The notes under the pieces are model-generated. The model was not told where the DNA came from. It did not search any database and saw only the letters and a list, made by a program, of their open reading frames with translations. Positions 44,513 to 51,718 of a stretch of DNA of 64,000 bases are shown here, piece by piece. Position numbers and translations under genes: made by a program. This stretch comes from Parvicella sp964387945 (GTDB lineage: Bacteria; Bacteroidota; Bacteroidia; Flavobacteriales_D; Parvicellaceae): the NCBI GenBank assembly GCA_964387945.1, contig CAYLYX010000004.1:124001-188000 (forward strand). The letters run 5' to 3'. Within the stretch, counting starts at the first letter, position 1. Each line of letters begins with the position of its first letter.

Positions 44513-44588
44513 TGAAAACGGTCTGAGTAAAATGCGTTCTAATGCATTTTTACACAGTACTGTAAAGCGTTTTACACTATTTGTTGCA
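44513..44588 (-). repeat. attC-like junction, left edge of second array
   Basis: It reads AACGGTCTGAGTAAAATGC-GTTCTAAT-GCATTTTTAC and then a second small hairpin GTAAAGCGTTTTAC and TTTGTTGC. The first part is almost the same as the 20598-20649 site (AACGGTCT ... TGCGTTTTAATGCA). The right core GTTGCAA lies inside the end of the next gene, so this is a weaker site. Confidence 0.5.
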
Positions 44589-45066
44589 ATTTAAATTGAA
44601 AATTGATTCTATCCGATTTTATTAAGTCATTGTTTTTATAACGTTTCCGATCATTTTCATTATCTACTATAAGCCATTGCAATTTGTTATCCAGGTACCA
44701 AATTTCCCAACCTAGTTGTTTCCAAGTTTTGACGGAAATTTCTAGAAACTCTTCGTTTAAACCATCAGATTGTTCCGTTTCATGATTCAGTTGGACCACA
44801 ATTGTATTGTTTGGTTTTCCAAATCCTATAATTCGTAAATCATAAGCAGCTGCGAAGTCATCTGAGAAGTATACAGTAATTCCATCAGTTATCTCCTTGG
44901 CAAATTCATTTATAGCGTTTTGCTCAATTAACCAGTCTTTAAACCTTTCGAAATCTGATTTTTGATCTTTTTTCAATTCATTGGTTGTTTTTTGGAGTCC
45001 GTTGAAATTTTTTTTTCCGAACAGCCTGTCTATAAATTTTCTCAACTGAGTACGAGTGTAAGCCAA
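44572..45066 (-). CDS. Cassette-type protein of unknown function
   Basis: A 164-residue soluble protein. No ATG is available near the 5' end; the frame opens with a TTG at 45066 that overlaps a -7-like element, so a TTG about 21 bases further in may be the true start. The sequence is basic at the front (TQLRKFIDRLFGKKN) and has a central conserved-looking block (DLRIIGFGKPNNTIVVQLNHETE). It resembles the protein at 47308 in ending with a Leu/Trp-rich text, but I do not recognise a family. First gene on the left side of the second array. Confidence 0.6.
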   Translation of the reverse strand: MAYTRTQLRKFIDRLFGKKNFNGLQKTTNELKKDQKSDFERFKDWLIEQNAINEFAKEITDGITVYFSDDFAAAYDLRIIGFGKPNNTIVVQLNHETEQSDGLNEEFLEISVKTWKQLGWEIWYLDNKLQWLIVDNENDRKRYKNNDLIKSDRINFQFKLQQIV

Positions 45067-45169
45067 AGCTAAGGTTTAAGTTTATGTTTTTTTACATAAA
45101 AACGCTATTCGTCAGTTGACAGATGGCGCTTGTTAGCAGTAAAGTTAGTATTTAATTCAACTGTCTGCA

Positions 45170-45189
45170 CCTGCCTGCCGGGAGGCATG
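45170..45189. repeat. Degenerate copy of the 20-bp palindrome
   Basis: CCTGCCTGCCGGGAGGCATG matches the perfect palindrome at 51494-51513 at 18 of 20 positions. It lies between two array genes, next to a possible but poorly formed junction (45110-45165). Such CCTGCC/GGCAGG units are dispersed in many Bacteroidota genomes. Confidence 0.6.
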
Positions 45190-45194
45190 TTTTT

Positions 45195-45704
45195 TTATGA
45201 GCACACGGTTATTTTCCACTTTTTTTGTGTGTTAAATATCTTTGTTGTTAAGTAATATCGAATTATTGAGTTAAAAAAAACTGTAGTTGGTATCAAAAGG
45301 TAGGCAGGGTTGTCTGTAATTTTCTTGCTAACAAGTGCAAGCGTAACTCCTGAAACTAAAAGGGTGATGATAGGGGAAAGGATTTGGAGGGTTTTATTTT
45401 TGGGGTCCTTCTTTAACTTCGAATAATGAATTTTTTGAATTCTTGAATAGCTCAGAGAATATGAGTAAACTTGTTCGGTTGAGTCCGGATGAATTCTAGC
45501 TTCCATCACGAACGCAGTATCGTTGAAAGAAATTATTTGTCCTGAAAAAGTAAAGTTATTGCCAGCATACAATGTCAGCATTTGACTTGTATCAAGCTCA
45601 ATAATTTTTCCATTTGATTTATTCTCAAGACAGATTTGACTCAGAGATGATTTCGGAGTAAAGAAAAGGCTGAGTAAAAGCGATATGAATATTTTACTTT
45701 TCAT
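45195..45704 (-). CDS. Membrane-associated protein of unknown function
   Basis: A 169-residue protein with a signal peptide (KIFISLLLSLFFTPKSSLSQ). A beta-rich middle (NGKIIELDTSQMLTLYAGNN, then FVMEARIHPDSTEQVYSYSL) is followed by two membrane segments near residues 110-130 and 135-155. I recognise no family. It is one of the single genes of the second array and is followed upstream by a junction with an IS-end-like sequence (45714). Confidence 0.62.
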   Translation of the reverse strand: MKSKIFISLLLSLFFTPKSSLSQICLENKSNGKIIELDTSQMLTLYAGNNFTFSGQIISFNDTAFVMEARIHPDSTEQVYSYSLSYSRIQKIHYSKLKKDPKNKTLQILSPIITLLVSGVTLALVSKKITDNPAYLLIPTTVFFNSIIRYYLTTKIFNTQKKWKITVCS

Positions 45705-45713
45705 CAGTTCTTT

Positions 45714-45783
45714 TGTTCGTTAAGATACATCGTTTACAAAAGCTAAAGATTAGTCAGATTTCAGCTCAGTTCTATGTTAGGTG
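45714..45783 (-). repeat. attC-like junction with IS481 end-like sequence, copy 1
   Basis: It reads GTTCGTTAAGATACATCG, TTTACAAAAGCTAAAGATTA, then TTTCAGCTCAGTTCTATG and the core GTTAGGT, which fits GTTRRRY. AGCTAAAGAT pairs with GATTTCAGCT. The ACATCGTTTACAAAAG part is the terminal sequence of the IS at 50321, but no IS is present here. Confidence 0.6.
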
Positions 45784-46474
45784 CTTTTTCTATTATTTGT
45801 ATTGTTTGTTTGACCTGATCCTTAAAAGTTAAAATCTCAGGATCGATATTTAAATCACGTGAATCATATTCATCAATTTTGAATTCAGTTTTTCTTCCAT
45901 CAGTCAGAGCAATTTGAATATAGATTACATATTCTTCTTTATTTCCAGGGGTATTAGGTCTTGGTAGTTCTAATTCAAAGCATTTTACAGGTACATCACT
46001 AAATAATTTTAAAACTTTATCTAATTCATCAGTATTTATTATTTCTCCTTTGAATTGATATCCATTTTTAGAAAATCTTTGTGACCAATAGTTCCCTGAA
46101 TTATCCTCTTCAATTTTATCTATGTAAATTCTGTAGGCTTTGGGTTTATTCCATGAGTTACTATTGAAAATACCACATGTCAAATGAACAATTTTATCTA
46201 CGTTTATTATTCCATTGACTTTTTCAAAATCGAAAGGTTGATTTGATTTTAACCATGAATGAAAATCCTCTATTTTGTCAATAATAATGGTGTTTTCATC
46301 TTCTAAATCTTTAATCAAAATAGGAAATCCAGATTTTATCACCATATCGTATAAGGTATTAAGTTGAGATTGGTGTGAATGCCAAAACGTGCTTTTATCT
46401 GCAAAATAACCTTCTCCAAATAAACTGACAGTTTGGTTCGTTCTAAGTTTTATTTCATGCTTATATTCAAACAT
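45761..46474 (-). CDS. Cassette-type protein of unknown function
   Basis: A 237-residue soluble protein starting at the ATG at 46474. The frame also runs upstream to a TTG, but this would cross the junction repeat and overlap the next gene, so it is not used. The start block FEYKHEIKLRTNQTVSLFGEGYFADKS is followed by a central hydrophobic region (VNGIINVDKIVHLTCGIF) and a DGRKTEFKIDEYDS segment. I recognise no family. The C-terminal codons lie inside the junction core (ACCTAAC on the minus strand). Confidence 0.62.
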   Translation of the reverse strand: MFEYKHEIKLRTNQTVSLFGEGYFADKSTFWHSHQSQLNTLYDMVIKSGFPILIKDLEDENTIIIDKIEDFHSWLKSNQPFDFEKVNGIINVDKIVHLTCGIFNSNSWNKPKAYRIYIDKIEEDNSGNYWSQRFSKNGYQFKGEIINTDELDKVLKLFSDVPVKCFELELPRPNTPGNKEEYVIYIQIALTDGRKTEFKIDEYDSRDLNIDPEILTFKDQVKQTIQIIEKAPNIELS

Positions 46475-46495
46475 TGATATTTTTCTCTTATTGTA

Positions 46496-46556
46496 GATAA
46501 CGTTTTGGCTATGCGCATTGTCCCGCAGGGCATTGCGTATAGGTGTTGTTGTGTGT
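46496..46556 (-). repeat. attC-like cassette junction
   Basis: GATAACGTTTTGGCTATGC on the left and TGCGTATAGGTGTTGTTGTG on the right, with GTCCCGCAGGGC at the tip. Same sequence family as 19731-19795. The core GTTGTGTGTA recurs exactly as reverse complement upstream of the next gene (TACACACAAC at 47229-47238). Confidence 0.66.
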
Positions 46557-46575
46557 AGTTTTTTTACATGGGCAT

Positions 46576-47214
46576 TCAAAATTGAAATCCTATAAAGAAC
46601 CAAATGTTACCGTCAAACAGGTTTTTAGAAATTGTAGTACTTCCTAGTTGTGTTTCTTCATGTGGATTAAAATGGACACGGAAAGGAAGAGAGACTGTGT
46701 AGTACAATCCTTTAAATGTACCCTTTGTTTTAAAAGGATTTGTTTCTCTGAAACTCAATTCAAAGCCAGTGGTAACCGAAGATTGTTCAAGATTTTCATC
46801 TAGCTCAGTATGCCAATATTTATTTTTATATATCCCCAATGAAGGAGAGAGATAAATCACTTGATTTGCATCTCGCCATTTAATAAGTGGAAAACTGTAA
46901 AAAGCTTCTAGCCCTAGCATTTTACCTTCTACATTTTCTCCGTCTACAGTTACAACAAAGTCAGAGCTTAGGTGTCCTTCAGTTAAACCGACATTCATAT
47001 GAACTAAGCGAATCAAATGTTTATTGGGGAAGCTTATCCCAATTTCCCCAGACAGGGACTGAAATTTATTGACCATTGCTTCTCCAAAGTCATATGCAAT
47101 AAAATAATCAATCTTGGCAGAGTTAGAAGTGTCATTTTTAACCGTTTCGAATTGTTGAGCTACGGCAACAATTTTTAAAGTTAAACATATGGTTAACAGT
47201 ATTAATTTTTTCAT
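46576..47214 (-). CDS. Secreted/outer-membrane-type protein of unknown function
   Basis: A 212-residue protein with a signal peptide (KKLILLTICLTLKIVAVAQ). The mature part is rich in alternating beta strands and ends in an aromatic residue (IWFFIGFQF), which suggests an outer-membrane barrel or a membrane-associated beta protein. I recognise no family. Both ends of the unit carry the same ten bases in inverted orientation (GTTGTGTGTA), which marks it as a single cassette in the second array. Confidence 0.65.
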   Translation of the reverse strand: MKKLILLTICLTLKIVAVAQQFETVKNDTSNSAKIDYFIAYDFGEAMVNKFQSLSGEIGISFPNKHLIRLVHMNVGLTEGHLSSDFVVTVDGENVEGKMLGLEAFYSFPLIKWRDANQVIYLSPSLGIYKNKYWHTELDENLEQSSVTTGFELSFRETNPFKTKGTFKGLYYTVSLPFRVHFNPHEETQLGSTTISKNLFDGNIWFFIGFQF

Positions 47215-47230
47215 GTTTGATTTGAATTAC

Positions 47231-47300
47231 ACACAACGCTCTGACTAAAATAAGGAAACGGTTTGGTTAGGCAAGGTCTTTATTTTAGTCTTTGTTGTGC
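47231..47300 (-). repeat. attC-like cassette junction
   Basis: ACACAACGCTCT, then GACTAAAATAA (47243-47253) paired exactly with TTATTTTAGTC (47280-47290), with GGAAACGGTTTGGTTAGG at the tip, then TTT and the core GTTGTGC. Left part closely similar to 17031. The best-formed site with a longer stem in the second array. Confidence 0.75.
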
Positions 47301-47307
47301 TTCGTTA

Positions 47308-47778
47308 CTATTCTTTTACGATCACTTCTGTACCAGAGTAGAATCCTTCACCATCGCACTGAATCATTCCATCGCATTTAGCTACAAATATTTTCATCAA
47401 TTCACCATTTACTTCATACCCTTCATCATCAATGTCAGAAGTAGGCAGTTGATTACATAATATTGATTGGGTCTGATTTAAGTGTTTAATTACTTTTTTC
47501 TTTTTTGAATTAAACAATTCAGGTTTTCCAATTGCTTCGAGAAACTCTTGAATCTCTTCTTCGGCTAAACCATCTGAGTTTATTGTATTCAATTCGACCA
47601 AAATAGGATGTTTTCCATCTTTGTAGAATAATTCAAAGTCTGTCCAGTTTACAGAAGTTGTTTCGGTCGATGAGAGATTTGAGTTAACAGAAAACCCTAA
47701 GGAATTTAATTCACTTAAAATACTCGAAACAGTAGGTTTGTTTTTCGATTTGCAGAAAACTCTTGTATAGTAGCCCAT
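47308..47778 (-). CDS. Cassette-type protein of unknown function
   Basis: A 156-residue soluble protein that opens GYYTRVFCKSKNKPTVSSIL and has the acidic blocks VELNTINSDGLAEEEIQEFLE and IDDEGYEVNGELMKIFVAKCDG. It resembles the protein at 44572 in length and in the pattern of an acidic NSDG/QSDG-(L/E)EEF segment, so the two may share a fold, but this is a reading by eye. No family is recognised. The ten bases GTTGTGCTTC at the 3' junction occur as reverse complement at the 5' end. Confidence 0.65.
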   Translation of the reverse strand: MGYYTRVFCKSKNKPTVSSILSELNSLGFSVNSNLSSTETTSVNWTDFELFYKDGKHPILVELNTINSDGLAEEEIQEFLEAIGKPELFNSKKKKVIKHLNQTQSILCNQLPTSDIDDEGYEVNGELMKIFVAKCDGMIQCDGEGFYSGTEVIVKE

Positions 47779-47797
47779 CTTTTATTTTTTTAATGAA

Positions 47798-47993
47798 GCA
47801 CAACAAGTGAATAAAACCCACTCATCATTCTCAGCTAATTTAGCGCTAATTCTCTGAGAACAAGAGGGTAAAACGGAATTATCCGTAATTTTCCCGGTAA
47901 TAAACGAATAATTTCGAATAGAGTAGGAGTAAAAACAGTCCGGACGCATATTGTTGACAACGGTTTGGTTTTTACCTCAGTTCTATGTTGGCA
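47798..47993 (-). repeat. Long junction with leader repeat type 2, copy 1
   Basis: Starts with GCACAAC and ends with the core GTTGGCA just before the next stop codon. Inside, 47801-47935 is about 90 per cent the same as 53910-54042. Its centre has a near-palindrome from CTCAG (47830) to CTGAG (47858) around the perfect TTAGCGCTAA. The right arm TTTACCTCAGTTCTATG is shared with the junctions at 45714, 49276 and 49892. Confidence 0.66.
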
Positions 47994-48497
47994 TTAGTTA
48001 TTTTTTATTTCTTCTAACTGCTGAGTATAATGATTCTTTAGCTCAGAAGAATATTCCAAATCGGGTTTTACACCACCAGTAACTGGATCATTAACAAATC
48101 TACCAATCTGCCATTTTCCATCAAAGCCAGAGTAATCTAATTCATTTTTCTTTTTGGTCAACGTCATTGGAATATCCATTGGTATGAACTCTGGACAGGA
48201 TTCAAAATGTCCTTCTCGCAAATGAAATTGTATGCTTTTATTCAAATACCCTTCACAAGAGTAGATCAATTCACAATCCGCTCCTCTAGGAATTTCTACT
48301 GACTGATATTTTCCATTTGAAGCGATAGTAACAGATAATGTATCATTACCGTTTATAACTAGAACTTTAGCATTTTTTAGTTTTTTTCCTACTTCATTTG
48401 TGATTTTTCCTTCTACAATCACAAATGACTGACTCCAGCCTCTGCTATTGTAGAAACCTAGCGTAATGAACAAAACTATTTTTAATAAGTGGTTCAA
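47994..48497 (-). CDS. Secreted protein with carboxypeptidase-regulatory-like domain
   Basis: A 167-residue protein with a signal peptide (HLLKIVLFITLGFYNSRGWSQ). Residues about 25-105 follow the CarboxypepD_reg-like pattern: VEGKITNEVGKKLKNAKVLV, then a turn with NGKYQSVEIPRGADCELIYS and CEGYLNKSIQFHL. Such domains are common in Bacteroidota surface proteins. The C-terminal part is short and charged. The stop codon directly follows the core GTTGGCA of the flanking junction. No function is proposed. Confidence 0.68.
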   Translation of the reverse strand: MNHLLKIVLFITLGFYNSRGWSQSFVIVEGKITNEVGKKLKNAKVLVINGNDTLSVTIASNGKYQSVEIPRGADCELIYSCEGYLNKSIQFHLREGHFESCPEFIPMDIPMTLTKKKNELDYSGFDGKWQIGRFVNDPVTGGVKPDLEYSSELKNHYTQQLEEIKNN

Positions 48498-48512
48498 TTT
48501 TATTATAGTTTG

Positions 48513-48582
48513 AATTAACGCCTTGAGTAAAAACCGTTAAGGTTTGGTTAGGTAAGGTATGCGTTTTTACTCTTTGCTAGGC
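48513..48582 (-). repeat. attC-like cassette junction
   Basis: TTAACGCCTT, then GAGTAAAAAC (48525-48534) paired exactly with GTTTTTACTC (48563-48572), GGTTTGGTTAGGTAAGG at the tip, then TTT and the core GCTAGGC. The stop codon of the HigA-like gene overlaps the core. Same family as 47231 and 44513. Confidence 0.72.
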
Positions 48583-48885
48583 TGCGTTACTTATTTCAAT
48601 ATTCAGTTTGACCTTTGCCTGCATTGCGGTAAACACTTTCAGTAAGGTAGCTAGTGTCACATTTTTGGCGTTCGATTCCAACTTTGAAATTTGGGCTTTT
48701 TGGACACCAACAAGTTTACCTAACTGTTCTTGCGTTAAATCTCTTTTAATTCTGGCTTCTTTAATCAATTGACCGATTACGTCCATAGAGAGTTCCAATT
48801 CATATTGTTCTCTTTCTTTAGACCCCTCTTTACCAATGTGTTGGTCTTTCAACTGATTCAATGATATGGTTTTCTTTTTACTCAT
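48577..48885 (-). CDS. higA: HigA-like helix-turn-helix antitoxin
   Basis: A 102-residue XRE-type protein: a charged N-terminus, then a helix-turn-helix in IKEARIKRDLTQEQLGKLVG followed by VQKAQISKLESNAKNVTLATLL, and a short C-terminal tail. It overlaps the start of the toxin gene region by four bases (the toxin stop and this start share ATG-overlap), as in higBA modules where the toxin gene comes first. Toxin binding is inferred from the pairing. Its stop codon lies inside the junction core at 48576-48582. Confidence 0.87.
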   Translation of the reverse strand: MSKKKTISLNQLKDQHIGKEGSKEREQYELELSMDVIGQLIKEARIKRDLTQEQLGKLVGVQKAQISKLESNAKNVTLATLLKVFTAMQAKVKLNIEISNAA

Positions 48886-49211
48886 TTTAAATAATCATTT
48901 TTTAAGGCTTTAGCCTTATCAATTTCACTTTTAGGAACTTTAGAGACTTTCTTAACAATACCATGAGTTGAAATTACTAGAGACATCATTTCATTTCTTT
49001 TGACCCAAAACGCAAGAAAACGAAATTGTTTTCCAGCATATTTGGTTCTAAATTCCCAAATCTCATCATCTAGTTTTTTGAACAGTTTAGGGTCGTTAAC
49101 ATATCGAGCTTTATCGATATTATAAATGATCTTCTTCCTAGTCTTTTCATCTAATTCAGCGATGAACTCTGCTGCCTGTTCAAGAAACTCGACTTCAAAT
49201 TTTGCTTTCAA
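48882..49211 (-). CDS. higB: HigB/RelE-like toxin (Gp49 family)
   Basis: A 109-residue toxin of the phage-derived Gp49/HigB family, which cleaves mRNA on the ribosome. Landmarks: VEFLEQAAEFIAELDEKTRKKIIYNI, then KLDDEIWEFRTKYAGKQFRFLAFW with the family's arginine and aromatic residues, then LVISTHGIVKKVSKVPKSE. The first codon is a TTG at 49211, as no ATG is in frame nearby. The toxin gene precedes the antitoxin gene and the two overlap by four bases. Together they form one two-gene cassette in the array. Confidence 0.85.
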   Translation of the reverse strand: MKAKFEVEFLEQAAEFIAELDEKTRKKIIYNIDKARYVNDPKLFKKLDDEIWEFRTKYAGKQFRFLAFWVKRNEMMSLVISTHGIVKKVSKVPKSEIDKAKALKNDYLK

Positions 49212-49275
49212 TCGTCAAATATTTAACGCCAAAGATAATAAAAAGTTTCCTTTTATGGATACTTTATTTTTTAAT

Positions 49276-49350
49276 GTTAGTTAAGCTACATCGTTTACAA
49301 AAGCTAAAGAATAAAAATTAGTTGGATTTTACCTCAGTTTTATGCTAGCG
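49276..49350 (-). repeat. attC-like junction with IS481 end-like sequence, copy 2
   Basis: GTTAGTTAAGCTACATCG, TTTACAAAAGCTAAAGA, then GGATTTTACCTCAGTTTTAT and the core GCTAGCG. Same unit as 45714 and 49892. The IS end-like part is present without an IS. Confidence 0.58.
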
Positions 49351-49886
49351 GTAGTCACTTTTTTTATTCCACGAGTAAGAATTGAATCAGCCTTTGCTGC
49401 ATTTGGTAAATATCCAAATTGATCAATTACATCATTTCCATTTGAAGAGAGTACAACAAAATGAGGTTGAGATATAATTCCAAACTGTTCTATTTGGAAT
49501 TTTGAATTTCTTCGTCCAATGGTATTGACTTCAATTTCCTTACCACCATTGTTCCAAATTTCAATTTCTTCCTCGGGTAGTTCAGTTGGGTCATCAACAT
49601 AGAGAGTTACGACAACATAATCATCTTTTAGAGTTTGGAAATTTCGATCCTCAACAAATATTTGTCCCTCCATCTTTCGTGATGATATGCAAGCAAATCC
49701 TGTAAACCACAGAAGTATTGGCTTGTTACAATTTTCAGCGCATTCAATTCCTGATTGTAAATTGTCATATACATATAGACCATCAATTGGGGAATAAGTG
49801 TCAGTAGGATAATCACAGGAGCAATCATTTTTTGATTCAGCACAACCAAAAAGTAAAAAACTAGCTATGATTATCAGAGGTCTCAT
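49329..49886 (-). CDS. Thioredoxin-fold lipoprotein with altered active site
   Basis: A 185-residue lipoprotein (signal and lipobox IIIASFLLFGCAE) with a DsbD-C-terminal-like thioredoxin fold: ENCNKPILLWFTGFACISSRKMEGQIF, then DDYVVVTLYVDDPTELP and the cis-proline region QFGIISQPHFVVLSSNGN. In relatives the active site reads CxxCRKME; here it is ACISSRKME, so the second cysteine is replaced by serine and disulfide exchange would be impaired. It may bind rather than reduce. Two cysteines near the N-terminus (NDCSCDYPT) could form another disulfide. Confidence 0.78.
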   Translation of the reverse strand: MRPLIIIASFLLFGCAESKNDCSCDYPTDTYSPIDGLYVYDNLQSGIECAENCNKPILLWFTGFACISSRKMEGQIFVEDRNFQTLKDDYVVVTLYVDDPTELPEEEIEIWNNGGKEIEVNTIGRRNSKFQIEQFGIISQPHFVVLSSNGNDVIDQFGYLPNAAKADSILTRGIKKVTTASIKLR

Positions 49887-49891
49887 TTAAA

Positions 49892-49970
49892 ATGTTCGTT
49901 AAGCTACATCGTTTACAAAAGTTAAAGATTAAATATTAGTTGGATTTTAGCTCAGTTTTAAGTTGGGGTG
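49892..49970 (-). repeat. attC-like junction with IS481 end-like sequence, copy 3
   Basis: GTTCGTTAAGCTACATCG, TTTACAAAAGTTAAAGATTA, then GGATTTTAGCTCAGTTTTAA and GTTGGGG. 36 of the first 38 bases equal those directly before and into the IS at 50309. The IS itself is absent here. Confidence 0.6.
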
Positions 49971-49975
49971 CGTAA

Positions 49976-50296
49976 CTATTTTATTTGAAGTTTTTGGTAG
50001 GCAATTTTGAAATTGTCTCTTTCGTCAACAAGATCAGTTTCGTTATAAGGGTCAAGAATTAGCCAACTTAAACCGCTGTCTTCTGTATAACATTTTACGT
50101 GACTAATTTGATATTCATAAAATTCAGTTTCAATAATTACCAAACTTGACACATCTAAGAATACTAGAGTTGTTAAAATTCCATTTTTTTCAACCAAAAT
50201 AGATATAACTCCAGATTTAGATGTCCCCCAAGAAACTTCTATCTTTTGAATAGATGAATCCCTCAGTAATATTTCTATTTCACTATTTCTTTTCAC
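49976..50296 (-). CDS. Cassette-type protein of unknown function
   Basis: A 106-residue soluble protein, mostly beta strands by eye (IQKIEVSWGTSKSGVISILV, then LTTLVFLDVSSLVIIETEFY). One mid-protein segment (HVKCYTEDSGLSWLILDPYNETD) carries a Trp-rich turn. I recognise no family and no catalytic residues. It lies directly upstream of the IS, which follows after 24 bases. Confidence 0.6.
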   Translation of the reverse strand: MKRNSEIEILLRDSSIQKIEVSWGTSKSGVISILVEKNGILTTLVFLDVSSLVIIETEFYEYQISHVKCYTEDSGLSWLILDPYNETDLVDERDNFKIAYQKLQIK

Positions 50297-50350
50297 GTTT
50301 TTATGTATGTTCGTTAAGCTACATCGTTTACAAAAGTTAAAGATTAGGGT

Positions 50351-51555
50351 TTACACTAAATTAGTTTCTAATCTAACAGATTGATCCTTGGTTCTTAATT
50401 CATTTTCATTAAAGTAACCTAAAAATACGTTTCTATAAAATACTCTCCAAATTCCGTTTCCTTGATGTGTTGCTCCTACATATTTTTCCTTGAGCGAAGC
50501 GGATAGATATACCCAGTTATAAGCCCCCCATCTGATAGATCCATTTTTAGATACTTTAAGCACTCTCATGTCGGAGTCGTAATCGAAGTTAGGTATTGTT
50601 TCAGGGAACGGTCTAGAAGAGAAGTTGTGTACATCAGCTGGAGTTTTCATCTCTAGGGCTTCATGCGGTCTGACGTAATTATACTCCTTTAAAAAGCTGT
50701 TTAAACGTCTCTGTTGAGCTCTAAGATCTTGTGCCGAAGGTTTAGCACAAGCCGCTTTAAGATCACGGTGCATACGTTCGTGTCTACCGTTTTGTTCTGG
50801 GTGAGCAGGGTCAGAGAAAACCGGCATAATACCTAGTTCAATAAACCAATAAGATAACCTGGTAAAACGTTGTATGGCTTGTACAGATCCAAACGGACTT
50901 CCATTGTCAGTGTGCATCTGTTTTGGGATGCCATATTTTCTAAAAACCTTTGTAAACTCAGCTTTAGCGGACTTAAAGTCTTCTCTGTATATTCCTTTAG
51001 CAGAGAACACAAAACGGCTTTTGGAGTCAGCAATGGTAAGCGGATGACAGTACTTTTTATTCCCCATAAGGAACTTGCCTTTGTAATCAGCACTCCATAC
51101 TTCGTTGCACTCCTGAGGGTCAAAAATAGGGTAGACAGGTTTGACTCTTCTCAGTCGTTTTTGAGGGCAAACTAGACCGTGTTTTTTGAGGATATTATGT
51201 ACAGTCACCACAGATGGAATATTTTCCTCGGTAAAATCGTTAAACAATAGATGTCTGATTTTTTTAGCTCCCCAGCGGCTGTGTTTTTCCTTCAGCTGAA
51301 GGATGGTATCTACAATTTTTTTCTCCGTAGAATTAGGGTGAATGCCTCTCGGTTTTCGAGACAGTTCTCTCAGTCCTTCATACCCACTTTCATCAAACCG
51401 AGCGATGATTTTATAGGCAGTAGGACGAGAAATTTCAAACTGTTTACAAAGTTCTGTGATGGTAAATTTCCCTGTTCTCCATTCACAGATAAACCTGCCT
51501 GCCGGCAGGCAGGTTCAATTTTTTGTTCCATAATCGTTGTTTCTTTCCAAGGCAT
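50351..51555 (-). pseudogene. IS481-family transposase, frameshifted
   Basis: A DDE transposase of about 400 residues in two frames. The start (PWKETTIMEQKIE at 51555) and the helix-turn-helix part (FEISRPTAYKIIARFDESGY) are in one frame before and after a 20-base insert at 51494-51513. Removing that insert restores one frame from 51555 to 50351. The catalytic domain is intact: EVWSADYKGKF (Asp), MHTDNGSPFG (Asp) and HPEQNGRHERMH (Glu). The insert is not a multiple of three, so the full protein cannot be made by normal translation. An internal ATG at 51247 opens the C-terminal 298 residues alone. Confidence 0.85.
51494..51513. repeat. 20-bp perfect palindrome inserted in transposase gene
   Basis: CCTGCCTGCCGGCAGGCAGG reads the same on both strands and extends to 24 bases with the flanking AA and TT. 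It interrupts the codon series K-I-E|F-I-C of the transposase. In frame it gives the peptide PACRQAG, a text often seen in Bacteroidota hypothetical proteins. A degenerate copy lies at 45170-45189. Confidence 0.85.
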
Positions 51556-51650
51556 AGATCTCTGATTTAGTAGTCAGATTTCTACCGAAAAAGTGTAAAC
51601 GATGTTTCTTTAACTTTGTAAACGATGTTTGTTTACCGTACCTAGATTGG

Positions 51651-51718
51651 TGCTAACGGTGAGTATATGAAGCGTAGCCTGCCGTTAGGTGGCTATGATT
51701 TCATATACATTGTTATGT
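51651..51718 (-). repeat. attC-like cassette junction
   Basis: TGCTAACGGTGA, then GTATATGAAGCGTAGCC (51663-51679) facing GGCTATGATTTCATATAC (51691-51708), with TGCCGTTAGGT at the tip, then ATT and the core GTTATGT. Pairing is strong with one or two unpaired bases, as in attC folded strands. The stop codon of the next gene overlaps the core. Confidence 0.78.

Larger units (their letters stand above)
50321..51628 (-). mobile_element. IS481-family insertion sequence
   Basis: An IS of about 1308 bases. Its ends are inverted: ACATCGTTTACAAAAGTTAA on the left (50321) and TTTGTAAACGATGT on the right, ending at 51628, with further similarity inward (GTTTACACT on both sides). One transposase frame fills the inside on the minus strand and is broken by a 20-bp palindrome. 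No target-site duplication is evident. It sits in the second cassette array, at the repeat unit that also occurs at 45714, 49276 and 49892. Confidence 0.82.

Noticed and set aside
45110..45166. attC-like junction between the genes at 44572 and 45195
   Set aside because: CAGTTGACAGA and CAACTGTCTG look related but do not pair well by eye, and no gene-specific core is found; the site may be damaged by the palindrome at 45170.
45761..46603. Longer reading frame starting with TTG at 46603
   Set aside because: The extra 43 residues are translated from the junction repeat at 46496-46556 and overlap the next gene; the ATG at 46474 gives a normal start.
51370..51555. Separate 61-residue gene
   Set aside because: It is the frameshifted N-terminus of the IS481 transposase read through the palindrome; after the insert it is out of frame.
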